From the NCBI GenBank assembly GCA_964388485.1, contig CAYMAS010000010.1, positions 33,509-97,508 on the forward strand: a stretch of DNA of 64,000 nt, in the 5' to 3' direction. The notes beneath the pieces were generated by a model. That model was given only the letters and a program-made list of their open reading frames with translations, searched no databases and was not told the origin of the DNA. Below, one piece after another: positions 15,903 to 23,861 of the stretch; within the stretch, counting starts at the first letter, position 1; every line of letters starts with the position of its first letter. This DNA is from JBCDKH01 sp964388485 (GTDB lineage Bacteria > Planctomycetota > Phycisphaerae > Tepidisphaerales > Tepidisphaeraceae). The position numbers were made by a program, and so were the translations under genes.

Positions 15903-17411
15903 TCAACCGAACATCGCCTCGTGGAGCAGATCGACCGGGTGAACGACCTCGATCGGGCTGCCCGTGTCGCGGGCGATGCTGGCGAGGTGCATCGAGCAGC
16001 CGATGTTGCCGCTGATGAGCAGGTCGGCGCCCGTCGACGCCAAGGCGTCGAGCTTGCGGCGGGCGAGTTGGCCGGCCATCTGGGGTCGCGTCAGGTTGTA
16101 CGTGCCCGCGGCGCCGCAGCAGATCTCGCCTTCGGGCAGGTCCACGACTTCCAGCCCCGGCACCTTCTCCAGCAACGTCCGCGGCGGCGTGCGGACGCCT
16201 TGCGCGTGGGCGAGGTGGCACGCGTCGTGGTACGCGACGCGGCGGTCGATGCGGTTTCGGAACCTCAAGTCGCCCTCGCCGAGACCGACCTCCACGAAGA
16301 CCTCGCTGATGTCGCGGACGAGATCGCTGAACCGCTTGGCCCGTTCGGCGTACCGCGGATCGTCCGCCAACAACTCGCCATAACCGCGGAGCATCGCCCC
16401 GTCGCCGGCGGTGCAGGTTGTGATGAAGCGGACTTCCGGGCCGTTCGTCGGCAGGAAGGTGTCGATGTTGGACCGCGCCAGTTGCCGGGCGTGCTCGCCT
16501 TCGCCGGCGTGTTGATGAATTGCACCGCAGCAGACCTGGTCCGGCGGGCTCACGACATCGGCACCGGCCCGGCAGAGCATCTCGGCGGCCTTCTTGTGCG
16601 TGCCGCTCGACATGACGCTCGCGACGCAACCTTCGAAGAAGCCGATCGCAAAGCTGACCTGCTCGGCCTTCTCGGCACGGGCGGGATCGAGCATCTGCAC
16701 CACCATGTCCATGCCACCGGCACGGCTGTGTGCCGGCAGCGGCTTGGGCCAGATCGGAGCGTCGTCGTCACGCGGCAGCATCGCATCCATCCGCTCGACC
16801 GTCTGCCCCATCAACCCGAGCAGGCCGAGCTTGCGGGCGATGATGCGCAGGCCGACGCGATCGGCAATGCGTGCTACGGCAAGGGAAGCTCGCAGCCGGT
16901 TGGGCCGTGCGAGCAGGCCGAGGAACAGGAACCGTTGGAGCCGCGTGAGCTTGGGCGTCTCGTCGCCGCCGTCGATGCGGTCGGCAGTCAGCTTTTCGAG
17001 CGCGTCGTCGTAGAGCTTGTGGTACGCGACGCCGCTGGGGCACGCGGTTTCGCACGCCCGGCAGCCGAGGCAGCCGTCGAGGTGGTCCTTGGCCAGATCG
17101 GTGTACGGCACGTCGCCGTCGTGCAAACCGAGCATGAGCCGGATCCGGCCGCGAGGCGATTCGGCTTCGTTGCTCGTTTCGAGGTACGTCGGACACGTCG
17201 GCAGGCACAGGCCGCACTGCACGCACGCGCTGCCGGCATTAAGGGCGGCCTGATCGAGGCGGATCGTCGGGCTGGTCGCGACGGAATCGGCGGCGTGGGC
17301 GTTGGTGTCGAGGTCAGTCGACTCCGGCGGCACATCGCCCGCCGGCTCGGCGGCGGGTTCGACGTCGGCTGGCTGAATGGCCGTGGACATGCGGGGGCCA
17401 GCTTGGGTCAT
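15903..17411 (-). CDS. glcF: Glycolate oxidase iron-sulfur subunit GlcF
   Basis: 502 residues from ATG at 17411; an ATG at 17390 is an equally good start. Two 4Fe-4S motifs, CVQCGLCLPTCPTY and CLGCRACETACPSG, are followed by two cysteine-rich CCG modules (CEGCVAS...VCCGAIHQHAG and CHLAHAQG...CCGAAGTYNL), the standard GlcF/LutA-type layout. With GlcD and GlcE it passes electrons from glycolate or D-lactate to quinones at the membrane. The N-terminal 45 residues are a low-complexity acidic/proline extension. glcE lies upstream on the same strand; glcD is not in the window. Confidence 0.88.
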   Translation of the reverse strand: MTQAGPRMSTAIQPADVEPAAEPAGDVPPESTDLDTNAHAADSVATSPTIRLDQAALNAGSACVQCGLCLPTCPTYLETSNEAESPRGRIRLMLGLHDGDVPYTDLAKDHLDGCLGCRACETACPSGVAYHKLYDDALEKLTADRIDGGDETPKLTRLQRFLFLGLLARPNRLRASLAVARIADRVGLRIIARKLGLLGLMGQTVERMDAMLPRDDDAPIWPKPLPAHSRAGGMDMVVQMLDPARAEKAEQVSFAIGFFEGCVASVMSSGTHKKAAEMLCRAGADVVSPPDQVCCGAIHQHAGEGEHARQLARSNIDTFLPTNGPEVRFITTCTAGDGAMLRGYGELLADDPRYAERAKRFSDLVRDISEVFVEVGLGEGDLRFRNRIDRRVAYHDACHLAHAQGVRTPPRTLLEKVPGLEVVDLPEGEICCGAAGTYNLTRPQMAGQLARRKLDALASTGADLLISGNIGCSMHLASIARDTGSPIEVVHPVDLLHEAMFG

Positions 17412-17530
17412 CGAGGGCGGCGGGACGTTCCGGAGGGAAGGCGTGCGATAAGAACCGTATCGGTCAGACGCTGGTGTGACGTTCGATACGAGTTGGAGGG
17501 ACTGGTGGTGCTACGAGAGAACGATGTTTC

Positions 17531-17617
17531 GGGTAGCCGCGGACCTTGGTCCGCGCGTCGGTGCCATGTTCGAAGATTATCCGGACCCGCGGAGCAAGCT
17601 CCGCGGCTACCCCAGAT
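17531..17617. mobile_element. Small inverted-repeat element (family B) between glcE and glcF
   Basis: Terminal inverted repeats gggtagccgcgg (17531-17542) and ccgcggctaccc (17601-17612) are perfect over 12 bases; inside lie two palindromes, ggaccttggtcc and gcggagcaagctccgc. The right end through agatgcag (to 17621) recurs inside dapF at 11068-11100 and, as a remnant, at 44925-44943. It occupies the 214-base gap between glcE and glcF, where an operon would normally have little spacing. Confidence 0.7.
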
Positions 17618-17625
17618 GCAGATCA

Positions 17626-18549
17626 TCACGCAAATGTCGGAAGCGGCGACAGGTTCCCGTCCGGGTCGTACTCGGCTTTAAGACGCGTCAGCAGGTCGCG
17701 GACCGGCAGCGGAATGCCGTAGCAGGTGACGCCCTCGGCAGTATGAACCGTCGCATGACCGCCGAGGCGGAGGGCGGTGCGGGTCAGAAGCGGGGCCAGG
17801 TCGTCGTCGAACCAGATGGTGCCCGCCACCGGATCAATCGACCAGCCGTCGCAACCGCCGAGATCCGCCATGGCGAGCGGCAGGGAGCCGGAGGGGATCT
17901 GGCAACGCGACGCACGCGACGTCTGTTGCCGCTCGTCCGCATCGTTCGCCAGCGACCGGCGTTCGGGCGAACCTGAGATCGTCGGCGTGAGCAGGTCCAG
18001 CTCGTCGCTCGTCCCGAGCCAGCCGGCACGCAAACCGGTCGGCGACAGGATCAGCCACGTCGGTGGGGCGGTCTGCACCAGCAGTCGATTGACCACGTCC
18101 GGCAACGCCTCGCCGTCCACCGGCACGTCGGCAACGAGCGCCGCTTCGGGCCGACGGGCGGTGCGGAGCGTGACGGTCTGGACGCGTCCGAACACGCCGC
18201 GACTGCCGATGAGGAGCTTGGCCACGTCGTAGCCGGCGACGTTCTTGATGGGGAGGCCGCCGACGCTGACGAGTCGACTTTGGCCGTCGCGGAACTGCAC
18301 GCCGGTGGTGCGATCACGCCAGCCGCCGAAGGTGGTCTTGAGCGGGCCGGTGGAGTCGACTTCGAGGAGGTCGCGCAACGCCCCGCTGCCGTCGATCGGC
18401 AGCCACTGCGGCACGTCGAGCTTCGACAGCTCTCGGTCGAGCGTCTCGACGTCCACGTCCGTCGACACCTCGACCGCCATGTCGGCGGCGTGCGTCTGGA
18501 TTTGTCCCGGCGCGACGACGGGCTGTCGTTGCGGCCGTTGGTCGGGCAT
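17626..18549 (-). CDS. glcE: Glycolate oxidase FAD-binding subunit GlcE
   Basis: 307 residues from ATG at 18549 (MPDQRPQRQPV); the open frame beyond is antisense to pgsA. FAD_binding_4-type features are VVAPGQIQTHAADMAVEVST, GTIRD-equivalent GGWRDRTTGVQFRDG, and GGLPIKNVAGYDVAKLLIGS with GVFGRVQTVTLR, the most conserved GlcE string. The C-terminus FDPxGRL-equivalent reads EYDPDGNLSPLPTFA. It is somewhat shorter than typical GlcE (about 350). It transfers electrons between the GlcD flavin and the GlcF clusters. The gap to glcF is filled by a family-B repeat. Confidence 0.82.
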   Translation of the reverse strand: MPDQRPQRQPVVAPGQIQTHAADMAVEVSTDVDVETLDRELSKLDVPQWLPIDGSGALRDLLEVDSTGPLKTTFGGWRDRTTGVQFRDGQSRLVSVGGLPIKNVAGYDVAKLLIGSRGVFGRVQTVTLRTARRPEAALVADVPVDGEALPDVVNRLLVQTAPPTWLILSPTGLRAGWLGTSDELDLLTPTISGSPERRSLANDADERQQTSRASRCQIPSGSLPLAMADLGGCDGWSIDPVAGTIWFDDDLAPLLTRTALRLGGHATVHTAEGVTCYGIPLPVRDLLTRLKAEYDPDGNLSPLPTFA

Positions 18550-18585
18550 CGTCACGTCTAGTTGTATGACGACGCGTCCTGCAGG

Positions 18586-18601
18586 TCGTGCTGAAGCACG
18601 A
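18586..18601. repeat. Short palindrome (family E), copy 1
   Basis: tcgtgctgaagcacga: a 6-base stem with a tgaa loop, flanked by an aggt side sequence. The identical 16 bases occur at 60761-60776, again intergenic, and the flank (cct[ga]cag) is shared on opposite sides of the two copies. It lies between divergent glcE and pgsA. Confidence 0.6.
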
Positions 18602-18628
18602 CGAACGGGCACCGAATAGACTGCCGCC

Positions 18629-19306
18629 GTGTTCCTGCTCGACGAGCGACGACGCAGGCAACTGCCCAACGCCATCACCGTCGGTCGACTCGTGCTGGCG
18701 GCGGTCTTCTTTGCGATGCTCCGTTTTTATGAGCACGGCACCGTTGCCATGAGCTGGTTCCTCTTCACCGCCGGCTGGGTCTACGGCCTGGCGGCGGCGA
18801 CTGACTGGCTCGACGGGCACCTGGCTCGCAAGTGGAACGTCGCCAGCCTGTTCGGCCGGGTCGTCGATCCGTTCTGCGACAAGATCCTGGTGCTCGGCAC
18901 GTTCGTCTTCTTCGCCAGCGAGGTCTTCATGCACGAGGGCCGAAATCTGACGGGCGTCGGCCCGGTGGTGGTGACGCTGCTCCTCAGCCGCGAACTGCTC
19001 GTGACGACCTTGCGAGGCCTGAGCGAAGGCGGCGGCGACGCGATGGGTGCTAAGCAGGCCGGCAAGCTCAAGATGATCTTCCAAAGCATCGCCATCCCCG
19101 TCGTGCTCGTCTACGTCTTCGCCCTCGGCTGGCTGGAGCGTGGGGACGCCTTGGAGATCGCGCTACGGGTCCTTCGCGAGATCGCCGTCTGGGGCACAGT
19201 CGTGGTGACGCTCTGGAGCGGGTGGGCGTACCTGCCGGGCAGAAGGAGCCAGGAGCCAGAAGCTAGGAGCCAGTCAGATGACTCCGAGGCTCCCCTTTCT
19301 GACTAG
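18629..19306 (+). CDS. pgsA: CDP-alcohol phosphatidyltransferase, probably PgsA
   Basis: 225 residues from GTG at 18629. Begins LPNAITVGRLVLAAVFF, the typical first helix of the family. The catalytic signature D-G-x2-A-R-x8-G-x3-D-x3-D is complete as DGHLARKWNVASLFGRVVDP plus FCDK. Several further membrane helices follow. PgsA makes phosphatidylglycerophosphate from CDP-diacylglycerol and glycerol-3-phosphate in the inner membrane; other CDP-alcohol substrates cannot be excluded. The last about 20 codons (SQEPEARSQSDDSEAPLSD) are encoded by the left arm of a heptamer-built hairpin, so the C-terminus is probably repeat-derived. Confidence 0.85.
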   Translation: MFLLDERRRRQLPNAITVGRLVLAAVFFAMLRFYEHGTVAMSWFLFTAGWVYGLAAATDWLDGHLARKWNVASLFGRVVDPFCDKILVLGTFVFFASEVFMHEGRNLTGVGPVVVTLLLSRELLVTTLRGLSEGGGDAMGAKQAGKLKMIFQSIAIPVVLVYVFALGWLERGDALEIALRVLREIAVWGTVVVTLWSGWAYLPGRRSQEPEARSQSDDSEAPLSD

Positions 19307-19331
19307 CTCCTAGCTCCTAGCTCCTAGCTCC
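19245..19331. repeat. Hairpin built from 7-base units across the pgsA stop
   Basis: Left arm 19245-19278 is a run of GGAGCYA-type heptamers ending in gtcaga; right arm 19298-19331 is tctgac followed by repeated tagctcc. About 30 of 34 positions pair. The pgsA stop codon (19304-19306) lies in the right arm, and the next gene starts 12 bases after it. It may serve as a terminator or a transcript-stabilising structure. Confidence 0.75.
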
Positions 19332-19343
19332 CTCTGCCCCCCA

Positions 19344-20282
19344 ATGACCGCCATCGCCACCTTGCTCGTCGTCCTGACCATCAGCCTGCTGACGGTGCGG
19401 GTGGCAACGGTGATGCTCGTGCTGACGGGCCTGAGCCTGCCGCTGGCGAGGTTCCAGGCCAGAAGCGCCTTCACCGGCTGCGGCTACACGACGGGCGAGA
19501 GCGAGCAGATCGTCGGCCACCCGGTGCGAAGGCGCATCATCTCGACGCTCATGCTCCTGGGCAACGCGGGCATCGTCACGACCGTCGGCGCCCTCATGGC
19601 CGGATTGCTCGCCGGTGGTGGCGTGGAGCAGATTCTCGTCGAGGAAACCAACGCTGACACCGGCGAGACGGTGCAGGTGCTCGAAACCGTCTCGACCGGC
19701 ATCCCGCTGTGGGGCCGCATCCTGTTCCTCATCGTCGGCGTCGGGGCGTTGTGGGCGGTGGCCAGCAGCAAGTTCGTCGAACGCGTCGTCAATCGCTGGA
19801 CCTTCAAGCTGCTCAAAAGCTACACGCAACTCGAGGTCCGCGACTACGCCAACCTCATGCACCTCAGCGGCGACTACGGCGTCAGCGAGCTACGCGTCAG
19901 TGAAGACGACTGGCTCGCAGAACGACACCTCAGCGAGCTGCGGCTGACAAGCGAAGGCGTCATCGTCCTGGGCATCGACCGGCCCGATGGCAAGTACATC
20001 GGAGCCCCCGATGCCCAGACCATGGCGCACGTCGGCGACGTCCTGATCGTCTACGGACGGGCCGACCGGCTCGCCGAACTCGACGAACGCCGAAACGACG
20101 AAGCGGGCCGCCTCAAACATGTCGAAGCCGTCGCCGACCAACGGGCGCGTTCCGCCGGAGAGAAGGCCGATAACGCCGAAGACGCGGACGAACGTGACAG
20201 CGCCGACGAAAAGCGTCGCCAAGCCGAAGCCGAACGCAACGCGATCCAGGAAGCCCAGCAGGAGATCGACGCGGCCAAGTGA
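19344..20282 (+). CDS. Membrane protein with C-terminal TrkA-C (RCK_C) domain
   Basis: 312 residues from ATG at 19344. Membrane helices at about 3-33, 65-90 and 122-140; between the first two lies ARSAFTGCGYTTGESE, which resembles the pore-loop region of TrkH-type transporters but is too short for a full channel. Residues about 170-250 form a TrkA-C domain (YGVSELRVSEDDWLAERHLS, GVIVLGIDRPDGKYIGAPDA, GDVLIVYGRADRLAEL), which usually binds a regulatory nucleotide or ion. The C-terminal 60 residues are a charged coiled coil. It may regulate or form part of a potassium transport system; no TrkA-N domain is present. Confidence 0.7.
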   Translation: MTAIATLLVVLTISLLTVRVATVMLVLTGLSLPLARFQARSAFTGCGYTTGESEQIVGHPVRRRIISTLMLLGNAGIVTTVGALMAGLLAGGGVEQILVEETNADTGETVQVLETVSTGIPLWGRILFLIVGVGALWAVASSKFVERVVNRWTFKLLKSYTQLEVRDYANLMHLSGDYGVSELRVSEDDWLAERHLSELRLTSEGVIVLGIDRPDGKYIGAPDAQTMAHVGDVLIVYGRADRLAELDERRNDEAGRLKHVEAVADQRARSAGEKADNAEDADERDSADEKRRQAEAERNAIQEAQQEIDAAK

Positions 20283-20377
20283 TGAGTGATCAGTGATGAG
20301 TTGAAGAGTGATGAATATCGGACCAGTCACGGATCAACTCTGATATTCATCACTCTTCAACTCATCACTCATCACTT
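20277..20377. repeat. Long hairpin built from 7-base units across a stop codon
   Basis: Left arm 20277-20319 and right arm 20342-20377 are reverse complements over 36 bases, apart from one extra heptamer (cagtgat) in the left arm. Units are variants of agtgatg. The stop codon of the TrkA-C gene (20280-20282) lies inside the left arm. The centre is gaccagtcacggatcaactc. Design is the same as the hairpin after pgsA, with a different heptamer. Confidence 0.8.
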
Positions 20378-20407
20378 CCGTTCCTCCTCGCCGATGTCTC
20401 CTCAAGC

Positions 20408-22135
20408 ATGAGCACGCGCACCCACGGCATTCCCCCGGCCAACCACCCGTCCCTCGTCGAGCTCGTCGCCAGCGTCAACGACGGCAACGACATCCCGCCG
20501 GATCAGCTGGCCATGTACCAGCAAAGCGACAACCACGCCGAACGCTTCCTCGCCCACCACGCCGGCGCGACGCTGGGCCTGCGGTCGTGCCACCAGCACC
20601 TGCGCGACGCGCTCGAATCCATCGGTTACAGCGACCGTCGCGTCCTCGAGCAGTTCGTCGGACTGAGCGTGTTCATCGGCCGCGAGCAGGACGCCGCAGC
20701 GCCGACGGTCGCCTTCGGCAAGAGCGCCATCACCCGCGGCGACGTCGCCCTCGGCATCGAAGCTGCCAGCGCCGCTGCCGCTCAAGACCTCGGCCGCGGC
20801 GGGACGTGGGCCAACTCACGCGACAACCTCGTCGAACTCGCCGACCTCTTCAACGACGCCGCCTGCCGTGAAACCTGGACCGGGGGCGGCGAATGGACCA
20901 ACGACCGGCCGCACGTCGCCTACCTGACCAGCGCCCTGGCCGACGATGAACCCGCCGCCCGTGCCGCCGCCGCCTTCGCCGCTCATACCGATCCCAAGGA
21001 CCTTAAACTCGTCGCCTACTCGACCGAGGCCTACGTCCGACGCGAAGGCCAGCACTGGGCCGGCTTCCCCGAAACCTCCGCCGTCCAGACTCCCGGCAGC
21101 GCCTCCAACGCCGCCAGCTGGATCAACTTCGGCCGCGGGGCCCTACCCAGCAAACGACGCGGCCAAACCATCCTGAGCCGACTCCGCGACAGCGGTGCCG
21201 GCACGTGGATCGCCCCGACCGACGGCGACGTCCTCGATGCCGCACGCGCCCTGGCCGACCGAATCGTCGCGGATCAGACCGACGTTCTCATCATCGACGC
21301 CGACGCCGTCGACCCGATCGCTGCCCTCGTCGTCTCCTGGCGAGCGGCGGGCAAGGTGCTTTGGATCGCCCGCCGCGCCCCGCTCTACGCGAGCGGCGTT
21401 GATGCGGTCTGCTACCTCGACGAAGCAGGCGCCGAAGCCGACGCCGACTTCTGGCACGACCGCGGTATTCCCACCAAGTCGCTGCTCGAGGGCATCGACC
21501 TCAAAGCCACGCACGCCGAGAAGCCCCACCGCAACGCCTACGGCATTCCCGACTCGGCTGTCATCTGCTGCACCGCCGCGGGCGATGTCGAGCAAGCGAT
21601 CACCGCGCCGATGCGTCGGCAGATCATCAGCCTGCTCAAGAAGCAGCCGCAGGCGGTCTACCTCATCGTCGGCGGCGGCGACACGTCCTCGCTGCGTCGC
21701 GACTTCGACGCCAGCGGCATCGGCCGACGCGTCGGATACGCCGGCCCCCGTCGCGACCTCGCCGGCTTCCTCGGCATGGCTGACGTCTACCTCGTGCCGT
21801 TCAACGCCACCGCCACGAATGCCCCGGACATCCTCACGGCAATGGGCACCGGCTTGCCACTCGTCGCCCACGCCACCGCCGACGCCGCCGACCTCACCGG
21901 CAGCGACGCCATCGCCCCCGACGATGCCGCCTGGATCGACATGACAGGCCGCCTGATCCGCGAAAACAGCCACCGCCGCGACCTCGGCAAGGCGATGCGT
22001 CAGCGGGTCGAGAAGCACTACAGCTTCGCGGATACCGCCAAGGACATCGCCAAGCTCGCGACGAACCTCGTCGGCCCGGTCAAACCCGCCAAGGCGGTCA
22101 AGATCGACGAAGCATCCCCCCGCCTGGCGGCTTAG
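20408..22135 (+). CDS. Glycosyltransferase, GT-B fold (GT4-like C-terminal half)
   Basis: 575 residues from ATG at 20408. Residues about 1-270 are of unknown type, alanine-rich and probably helical. From about 270 a Rossmann-like region begins (DVLIIDADAVDPIAALVVSW, AGKVLWIARRAPLYASGVDA), followed by the donor half: AVYLIVGGGDTSSLRRDFD, then YAGPRRDLAGFLGMADVYLV and a late ILTAMGTGLPLVAHATADAA, the pattern of the GT4/GT41 sugar-nucleotide site (E-x7-E replaced by D-I-L-T-A-M-G-T-G). Substrate unknown. It follows the TrkA-C gene after the heptamer hairpin and is probably independently transcribed. Confidence 0.65.
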   Translation: MSTRTHGIPPANHPSLVELVASVNDGNDIPPDQLAMYQQSDNHAERFLAHHAGATLGLRSCHQHLRDALESIGYSDRRVLEQFVGLSVFIGREQDAAAPTVAFGKSAITRGDVALGIEAASAAAAQDLGRGGTWANSRDNLVELADLFNDAACRETWTGGGEWTNDRPHVAYLTSALADDEPAARAAAAFAAHTDPKDLKLVAYSTEAYVRREGQHWAGFPETSAVQTPGSASNAASWINFGRGALPSKRRGQTILSRLRDSGAGTWIAPTDGDVLDAARALADRIVADQTDVLIIDADAVDPIAALVVSWRAAGKVLWIARRAPLYASGVDAVCYLDEAGAEADADFWHDRGIPTKSLLEGIDLKATHAEKPHRNAYGIPDSAVICCTAAGDVEQAITAPMRRQIISLLKKQPQAVYLIVGGGDTSSLRRDFDASGIGRRVGYAGPRRDLAGFLGMADVYLVPFNATATNAPDILTAMGTGLPLVAHATADAADLTGSDAIAPDDAAWIDMTGRLIRENSHRRDLGKAMRQRVEKHYSFADTAKDIAKLATNLVGPVKPAKAVKIDEASPRLAA

Positions 22136-22240
22136 GGCGGCTGAACGTCATCGGTAACAGACCTGCGGTCGCAGTCTCGCTGAGGGAGCCGCGGGGCTTT
22201 TCTCGCAACACCGCTGCAAGCTTTGCGGTAGACTTCGGTC

Positions 22241-23083
22241 ATGCTCCGCCGCACCCTGCTCTTGATGGCCGCTGGACTTCTCACCGTCGCCGGTTCCGCT
22301 GCTGCACAACTCGAGCCGACCACCGGCTTCCGCCAATCCACCTACGCCACCACGCCCCAAGGCGAGCTGCAGATCCATGTCGTCAAGCCGGCCCGCATGA
22401 AGGCCAGCGACCGCCGGCCGGCGATCGTCCTGTTCCACGGCGGCGGATGGAACCGCGGCAAACCCGGCCAGTTTTACGTCTTCGGCAAACACCTTGCCGG
22501 CCGCGGCATGGTCGTGGTCATGCCCGAATACCGCCTCAAGAACGACCACGGCACCACGCCCGCCGAGTCCATCCAGGACGCCTTCACCGCCATGCGACAC
22601 GTCCGCCAGAACGCCGAGTCGATGGGCATCGATCCGAATCGCATTGCAGCCGGCGGCGGCTCGGCCGGTGGTCACCTCGCCGCGGCACTGGCGACCGTCG
22701 ATCCTGCCGACTTCAACAGCGGCGACAGCGACGTCTCGACCATGCCGAACGCGTTGGTCCTCTTCAACCCGGTTTACGACAACTCCCCCGACGGCTACGG
22801 CAGCGGCCGGTTCGACGACTGGCAGAAGGCCTCGCCGCTGCACAACATCCACGCCGACATGCCGCCGACGCTCGTCCTGCTCGGCGACGAGGACAACCTG
22901 ATCCCCGTCAGCACGGCCAAAGCCTTCCAAGCCAAGCAAAAGGAGGCCGGCGTCCGCAGCGAGCTAATTATCTACGAAGGCGAAGGCCACGGCTTCTTCA
23001 ACCGCAACCCTGCCCAGGACCAGACCCAAGCCGCCATGGACGCCTTCCTCGTCAGCCTCGGCTGGCTGGAGACGGCAAAGTAG
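22241..23083 (+). CDS. Secreted alpha/beta-hydrolase, carboxylesterase type
   Basis: 280 residues. N-terminal signal peptide (RRTLLLMAAGLLTVAGSAAAQ, cleavage likely after AAA-Q). Oxyanion-hole motif FHGGGWNRGK, nucleophile elbow AAGGGSAGGHLAA, acidic residue in LLGDEDNLIP, and catalytic histidine in GEGHGFFNR: a complete HSL/BD-FAE-type triad. Likely a periplasmic or surface esterase that deacylates carbohydrate or small esters. It stands alone between the glycosyltransferase gene and the accessory patch. Confidence 0.85.
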   Translation: MLRRTLLLMAAGLLTVAGSAAAQLEPTTGFRQSTYATTPQGELQIHVVKPARMKASDRRPAIVLFHGGGWNRGKPGQFYVFGKHLAGRGMVVVMPEYRLKNDHGTTPAESIQDAFTAMRHVRQNAESMGIDPNRIAAGGGSAGGHLAAALATVDPADFNSGDSDVSTMPNALVLFNPVYDNSPDGYGSGRFDDWQKASPLHNIHADMPPTLVLLGDEDNLIPVSTAKAFQAKQKEAGVRSELIIYEGEGHGFFNRNPAQDQTQAAMDAFLVSLGWLETAK

Positions 23084-23167
23084 CGGATCGGCGGAAGCGA
23101 ACCTAGAGAAAGCCTGTCTAGAGGCGCAGCAGAAACGGTCCGTGTTCGGAAACGTGCACCCGCTCTA

Positions 23168-23845
23168 CTAAAAACGGTCCTTTGTGACGATGGGAAAGCC
23201 CCGAGTTTGACAGGAGCCTGCGACACCCAGCAGCCTGAAAGCAACGACGCGACTGCTAGAGAGCGTTCCAACGACCCTCATCCGAAGCCTGTGGCTGACG
23301 ACGAGTGGTGCAAGAAGCAGCAATAGACAGAGAACCGTTAGCGGTACAGTGTGAAGCCAAATATGATCTTCCCGCTCCCAACCGTTCAGTTTGACACTAT
23401 CAGAGACAAGTTCAACTCGACGTTGCAGCGGAACGACCCGCGGATCTGGCCTCTCTGGGAATGACCTGTAGTATGACCCGAGCCGCAGCACGCCCGGGAT
23501 AGAGTGGTTTCTGATCGCGAGACCAGAGTTGAAAGGACCACCCCCTAATGGGTGAAGCAATTCCTCTACCTCACCTACCGTCGAGATCTGTGCAAGAGAA
23601 GAAGGCAGCTTCGACGTGGGCTTACGAGCGATCAGATAGATGACGTCGTAATTGAGGTGAATCCGAAAGCCTGCTTGATCCCTCGGTGCATGCATACTGC
23701 CGAGCCCGCCTACACTGAAGGTGTGGGAGAATCGGCCATAACCTGTCAGATCGATTAGCGATATCGCGAACAGCACGATTGTAACGAAGGCCACCGATGT
23801 GACCCACGATGCATAAGCGAGGGGCTTGACAAACTTCTTGGGCAT
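23168..23845 (-). CDS. Unknown two-helix membrane protein in accessory patch
   Basis: 225 residues from ATG at 23845 (MPKKFVKPLAY), chosen because a GGGAG ribosome-binding site precedes it; an in-frame ATG at 23878 overlaps the upstream gene. Hydrophobic helices at about residues 8-30 (SWVTSVAFVTIVLFAISLI) and about 165-185 (TVPLTVLCLLLLLAPLVVS); the region between has aromatic and glycine residues and would be extracytoplasmic. No family recognised. It directly follows the broken surface-protein gene, and both have lower GC than their surroundings, suggesting they arrived together. Confidence 0.5.
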   Translation of the reverse strand: MPKKFVKPLAYASWVTSVAFVTIVLFAISLIDLTGYGRFSHTFSVGGLGSMHAPRDQAGFRIHLNYDVIYLIARKPTSKLPSSLAQISTVGEVEELLHPLGGGPFNSGLAIRNHSIPGVLRLGSYYRSFPERPDPRVVPLQRRVELVSDSVKLNGWEREDHIWLHTVPLTVLCLLLLLAPLVVSHRLRMRVVGTLSSSRVVAFRLLGVAGSCQTRGFPIVTKDRF

Positions 23846-23861
23846 CACGCTCCCAAGTTTA

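Noticed and set aside
15921..17681. 586-codon plus-strand open frame
   Set aside because: Antisense to glcF; its C-terminal match to part of DapF comes only from the shared family-B repeat.
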